Below, piece by piece: positions 58,751 to 64,000 of a DNA stretch of 64,000 nt (its first letter is position 1; each line of letters starts with the position of its first letter). The notes beneath the pieces were generated by a model that saw only the letters and a list, made by a program, of their open reading frames with translations, searched no databases and was not told the DNA's origin. The stretch comes from Sipunculus nudus (Eukaryota; Annelida; Sipuncula; Golfingiida; Sipunculidae): assembly GCA_026874595.1 (NCBI GenBank), contig CM049321.1, positions 49,647,297 through 49,711,296 of the forward strand. The letters run 5' to 3'. Both the position numbers and the translations under genes were made by a program.

Positions 58751-58974
58751 AGATAGTGCACACTCTCATTGAAAATCCACTGCAAAGAAACTCTACTGAA
58801 AAATTAAGCCAGGAATACATGTAAAGGTTCAGTCAAATCTTTAAAGTAAAAGATTAATGTCAGACACGTAAACCACTCGGTCACCGGGACTAGCTAACAA
58901 ACGAAAATAAGAAAATAACAAAATGAAGTTAATGGAACGGAACGACTATTTCGTCAATGCTGTTTCACGTAGTC

Positions 58975-59255
58975 AGAACCCGAAATTGAATTCTCAGGCT
59001 ACGCCCGCGTCAATTTTAACTTCCCGCATCAACATTTTTTTATTTGATTTTCATCTTTTAATAAGATTAAATGATACAATTTTGATAAGATTTCCTTTGT
59101 TATTTAGTGCTTTTCCCTGTATAGCAAAAAATTAATTATGTTATTATCATGCTTTTCCCTGATCATATGTCATTTTTATCGAAACATTAAAAAAAGATTA
59201 AATAAAAAAAAAAATAAATCGCCAGCCCGCTCTGATGTCTGAGAACCGTACCTTT
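58975..59255. mobile_element. MITE family D, copy 2
   Basis: Starts 'ttctcaggctacgcccgcgtcaattttaactt' (in parts) and ends 'tgtctgagaaccgtacc'. The interior follows 46686-46960 in order with poly-A expansion near 59190-59220. Confidence 0.75.
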
Positions 59256-60260
59256 TTTTAAGCCTAATGTATAGTTTGTAATATAGAATCTCTCGTATGC
59301 TCTCTGATTTAGTAGGGCGATGAATCTTATAGGGGCTGATGAGTTTATTTCAATGTTCATATTCAGTAAAAGTTTTGGCGGGTGGTCCTCTTCCCCATTA
59401 TCGCTCATTTGAGGTTACGGTAACCTAAAAGCACGTGTGTATGAGCTCATCACCCAGAACAAAAACTGGACCCTGATGTGACGTCACAGGCAAACTTTAC
59501 AAATGACATATCTAGCAATACATGTTGTTTGTACTCTTCCATGAACATTTGGGGCCGACAGTATCAGAAGATTTTGAGGAGTTCTAGAATTTTTAGTTAC
59601 AGGGGATTTCCCTGTGGTTGACGTCACTGCCGAGGTGTTATTGCTCATGGATGGGCCAATAGTTTTCGAACAAATCACATAACTCATGTTTTTTATGGAA
59701 ACATAAAAAAAAGGTTTTCCCCCAGGAATTGTCTTGAGATTATGTAAAACCTATATTAATAGTTTTTCTCATAGGCAATTGTGTTGCATGATAATAAAAT
59801 GAGATCTGGATAACGTTTGCTTGACCTGGAAATTTGAGGGCTTGGGCCCATATTAAGGCAGGGGCTTTTCTGATAATAGAAACATGTAAATTCACCATTT
59901 TTTTACTTGCGGAAAACCCATGAATTTGACAAGCGGTTTCGAAAAACTGGGAGAGTGGAAAAGGCCGGGGTTCGATAAGGTCGCGGGATGCGACACGGAA
60001 GTACTCCGAGGACAGTGTCATGGCAATTTATGCTTATGGTCCAGAGACATTTCATTACATTGTAGTATCTCTATGTATTACAGGGCCTATATGTAAACTG
60101 AACATTTTGTTCTTATAAAGACTACTCTGGAAGAATAGCATCTGTCAAGGGAGAGCGTTTGGTGGTAATTCAGTTGATATATACCGGCAAGTTTAAAGCG
60201 GAATATCTTTTTTGGACCATGCAAATATAAAATATTAGTATTTTTGAGCGGTTTTGAGAA
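59256..60260. other. Centre of the inverted repeat, right part
   Basis: No gene recognised. Two TGACGTCA-type motifs (about 59479 'tgacgtca', 59620 'tgacgtca') lie about 140 bp apart. Segments at about 59880-60010 and 60190-60320 ('agcggttt.gaaaaa.t/gcgggagag', 'gggttcgataa.g') look like a diverged tandem pair that leads into the right arm. Confidence 0.5.
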
Positions 60261-60264
60261 AGCG

Positions 60265-63200
60265 GGAGAAAGAAATATGTCAGGGTCCGATAAAGTGGCG
60301 GGGATCCGAAACGAAAAACTAGACGACCATAGGTCGAGCGCTTGCCGGAAATGATGTGGAAAGTGAACGAGCAATGAAGAAGTGGAAGAAAACAAGCTAC
60401 AATTAATCAGTCTGACCAACAGTAGACTAACATTGATATATTTAAGTCGTTCGACTGCAGCGCCCCCTAGCCACCATACCCAGGAAATGAAAAATAAATA
60501 ACTATCTAGATATTATTGCAAGACATTAGATGTACCAGTTTCAAAAGGATTCATGAAAAACTGTAGCTTGTAGATTGCTATATATATAATGCAAGCACAG
60601 ATAAGCAGGGCAAATTGAGGACAAACAGACAGACATACTGATAAGGTGCCACAAGGTTGAGACAAGGTGACTTAACCAGAATATGGAGAAGACCCAGAGG
60701 AAGTAAATAAGCTATAATTTATGCAAAAAAATGTTACGTTTTGGAGATATGGCGAAAAAAAATTTTATGGTGAAATGGTTGAACTTCACTGCCCCTAGCG
60801 GCCATATCCAGAATCTGAAACATCACATTCTAGATATTATAGCAAGACAAAAGATGTACCAGTTTCAGAAGGTTTCCTGCAAATCTGCGTCTTGTATATT
60901 GCTATATGTAACAAGCAAGCACTAGAAAACAGGCGAACTTCGAAGACAACTGAAAAACAGACAGACATACTGACAAAGTAACACAATGTTGAGACCAGAT
61001 GACTTAACCAATTTATGGGAAAATCCCAGGAGAAGAAAATTTGCTTCATTTTATGTGATAAAGATTTGTAGTTTTGGAGATATGGCCGAAACATGATATG
61101 TTAAAATTTGTTGACTGCGGCGCACCCTAGCGGCCAGAACCAGAAAATGAAGAATTTGTTTCGAGCTATTAGTGTAACGCATAACATGTACCAGTTTCAA
61201 AAGGATTCCTTTAAAACTGTGGCCTGAAGAATGGTATATGTAAGACACAAGACCCAGCAAGCAGGCGAATTTGAGGACAACTGATAAACATACAGATATA
61301 CTTACAAAGTAACACAAGAATGAGACCACATGACTTACTCAGGTTATGAGGAAAATTAAGAAGAAGAAAATAAGCTATAGTTTTTGTAATAGAGGTTTAT
61401 AATTTTGGAAATATGGCTGAAAAATGATATGTTGGGGAGGGTTTAGTGCAGGGCCCTCTAGCGGCCATATTCGGAAAATGAAAAATATAAATCTGTTTCG
61501 AGATATTAGTGAAAGACATACCATGTATCAGTTTCAAAAGGATTTTGTGGCCTGTAGAATGCTATATAGGCGAAGAACCAGCTAGCAGGCGAATTTAAGG
61601 ACAACTGACAAACAGACAGACATACTGACAAAATGACACAAAATTTAGGCCAGATGACTTTCCCAGATTATGGAGAAGACCCAGAGAAAAAAACAAGCTA
61701 TAGTTTCTGTAACTGAGGTTTATAGTTTTGGAGATATGTCTATTAAATGGTATGTTCGGGAGGTTCATGTGCCCTATAACAGCCATATCCGGAAAAAAGA
61801 AAAGTCCGTTTCTAGATATTTATGTCAGACATAAGGCAACAAACAGACTAGACGAACAGAGGTCGAGCGCTTGCTGGAAGTTGAAATTACAGACAGACGG
61901 ACAGACGATACAAAGTGTCGGTTTTCCATCAATTGAGCGAATTTCAGAGTGAATGCCGAGGAATAGGGCCTGTAGAATGACATATATCACAAAATAATAT
62001 GAAAGCATACAAAGCTGACAACAACTTACGAACGGAAAGACTTCCTGACACACTGACACATTTTAGATAACATATGATTAGATAAACATATGGAGAAGAT
62101 ATTTATAAACAAAATGAATTATGGTTTGTGCAGATTAAGTTCACAATTTTGGAGGAAAGGCCAAGCACTGATATGTTGCAGTGGTTCGAGTGCAGCGCGC
62201 CTAGCAACCATATCCCGAAAATGAAAAAAAAAACACTTTTGAGATATTAGTGTATTCCATCAGCTGTACAAGTTTCATTAGGATTCCCGGGAAACTGTGG
62301 TCTGTACAATGGTATATGTGACACGCAAAATCCAGCAAGCAGGCGAATTTGAGGACAACTGACAAACAGACAGACATTCTGACAAAGTTACACAAGATTG
62401 AGACCACATGACTTAACCAGTTTATGGAGAAGACTCAGAGAAAGAAAATAAGCTATAGTTTAGATAACTGAGGCTTTGGGTTTTAGAGATGGTCAATATA
62501 ATGATATGTGTGTGAGGATCGTGTGCATCGCCCCCTAGCGGCCATATCCGGAAAATGAAAAATTCATTTCGAAATATTATTGTAGAAAATAAGATGCAAT
62601 AGTTTTCAAAGGGTTGAATGCTAAATGTGAGACTCAAGAACCAGCAAGCAGGCGAATTTGAGGACAACTGACAAACAGACAGATATACTGACAAAGTAAC
62701 ACAAGAATGAGACCACATGACTTACTCAGGTTATGAGGAAAATTAAGAGGAAGAAAATAAGCTATAGTTTATGTAATTGAGGCTTTGTGTTTTGGAGATA
62801 CGGCCAATATAATGATGTAAATGGAAGGGTCGTGTTCAATACCCACTAGCGGCCATATCGGGAAAATGCAAAATAGGTTTCGAGATGTTAGTGTATGACA
62901 TAAGATGTACCAGTTTCAAAAGGATTGCTCCAAAACTGCGGACTGTAGAATCCTATATGTGAGACGCAAGGACCAGCAAGCAGGCGAATTTGAGGACAAC
63001 TGACAAACAGACGGACACACTGACAAAGTGACACAGGATTCAGGTTTATACTTTTGGAGATATGGCTGAAACATGATGTTGAGGAGGTTAGCACCTAGCG
63101 CCCCCTAGCGGACGTATTCAAAAATGAAAAGCTTCTTTTGAGATATTACTGTAAGATATAAGATGTAATAGTTTCAAAAGGATTCTTTTAATCATGTGGC

Positions 63201-64000
63201 CTGTAGCAAATTATATGTGAGACGCAAGAAACAGCAAGCAGGCGAATTTGAGGACAACTTACAAACAGACAGACACACTGACAAAGTGATACAAGATTCA
63301 AACCAGGTGACTCATCGAGTTTAAGGAGAAGACTAAGAGGTAGAAAATAAGCTAAAGTTTTTGTAATTGAGGCTTATAATTTTGGAGATATGCCCAAAAT
63401 ATGATATGTTGGAGAGGTTTGCATACAGCGCGCCCTAGCGGCCGCATTCAAAAAATGAAAAAAAAAGGATTTCGAGATAATAATGAAAAGACTTACGATA
63501 TGTCCATTTCAAAAAGATTCCTGCAAAACTGTGGCCTCCAGGGCAAGATTACTGATATCTCAAAATATCTCGTTTGACGAGATATAATACGAGATATTGG
63601 GAGACTTCTCTTGTAGTTCTAGTTGAATGCTACCTGATGCAAAAAAAAACAAGACCTCTGTAGCTTTAAAACTGACAAAGTTAGAAAATATCAGCACTTT
63701 TCCCCGATAATGCTTTACCATGGTTACCGCAAATTGAGTCAGCCACACACCAGAAGACAGGCCTTGGAATAACAATTAAAATGAGCTACTGTTGAAGTAG
63801 ATACGACTAATAGTCACACAGATATGAAGAAAAAAACGTTTTGTATATTTTTGATAACCTTGACCTTGACCTTTGACCTTTATTGACCAAAAACAACAGG
63901 CTCCTGTTATTTTACATTTTCTATCAACTGTGTATGTCTGAAGGCGATAGCTGCAAAATTCCGACCTGTAGAGAGGGAACAGACAGACAGACAGACATCT
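60265..64000 (-). repeat. Right arm of the giant inverted repeat: ~330-bp array plus cap domain
   Basis: Read on the minus strand it repeats the left arm from the window edge inward. The cap is at about 63540-64000, with 'ggtaaccatgg', 'ccttgaccttgacc' on the plus strand, and paired 'atatctcg...cgagatat'. About ten ~330-bp units follow, located by the 'cgccccctagcggccat' motif or its variants at about 60461, 60791, 61123, 61448, 61770, 62195, 62528, 62845, 63100 and 63430. A 'ctagacgaccataggtcgagcgcttgccgg' segment at 60310 and its relative at 61850 match the inner end of the left arm. The arm runs off the window. Confidence 0.9.

Noticed and set aside
59470-59630. Two TGACGTCA motifs as CRE-type enhancer
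   Set aside because: No promoter or gene nearby. Two 8-mers in repeat-derived DNA are weak evidence; mentioned only as content.
56719-63775. Many ORFs rich in VSMSVCLSVV-type strings
   Set aside because: They are translations of the 'gtctgtctgtttgtcag' part of the ~330-bp repeat unit.

Overview
The window looks like intergenic and intronic DNA from an AT-rich invertebrate nuclear genome. A marine mollusc, probably a bivalve, is my best guess. The evidence is sparse short exons with canonical splice signals, many tRNA-derived SINEs, CR1/L2-like and other LINE relics, MITEs, long (TA)n/(CT)n/(GATA)n tracts, and AGGTCA-rich interspersed repeats. The organism is an inference; I see no marker that fixes the species. 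There are no operons, CRISPR arrays, rRNAs or intact tRNA genes.

Only one stretch is convincingly a host protein-coding exon: 49983-50206 (+), the terminal exon of a class A GPCR of vasopressin/oxytocin-receptor type (TM7, helix 8, C-tail). It follows a 27-bp minisatellite in the preceding intron. A weaker exon candidate lies on the minus strand at 8283-8636 and has a Tyr-rich tail-like motif. Two further exon-like ORFs lie inside a 6.5-kb DNA transposon-like insertion.

Layout. From 1 to 33.3 kb there is a mosaic of multi-kb non-coding duplications. Family A is at 0.96-5.4, 9.7-10.6 and 13.6-17.8 kb. Family B is at 10.65-13.4, 22.35-23.63 and 24.38-33.33 kb. The second and third B copies are separated by an inverted copy of 20.1-20.98 kb. 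The third B copy is interrupted by a 6519-bp element (24463-30981) with CACTS-TAAAAA termini, subterminal ACATGTTT-rich repeats, an E2F-like site and exon-like ORFs. From 34.1 to 36.0 kb there is a broken non-LTR reverse transcriptase. At 41.05-41.56 kb there is the 3' end of a CR1/L2-like LINE with an (ATT)n tail. From 42.9 to 59.3 kb there are several small non-autonomous elements: SINEs, a pogo/Tigger-type MITE, a TAGGGCTG-ended element, and two MITE families with six and two to three copies. From 55.3 kb to the window end there is a very large inverted repeat. Its arms are arrays of a ~330-bp unit, about four to five units on the left and ten on the right, capped by matching ~500-bp outer domains.

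Little can be said about genes working together. The window is mainly a record of transposition, segmental duplication and template-switch-like rearrangement around the 3' end of one receptor gene. All repeat relationships were read by eye; alignments and database searches were not possible.
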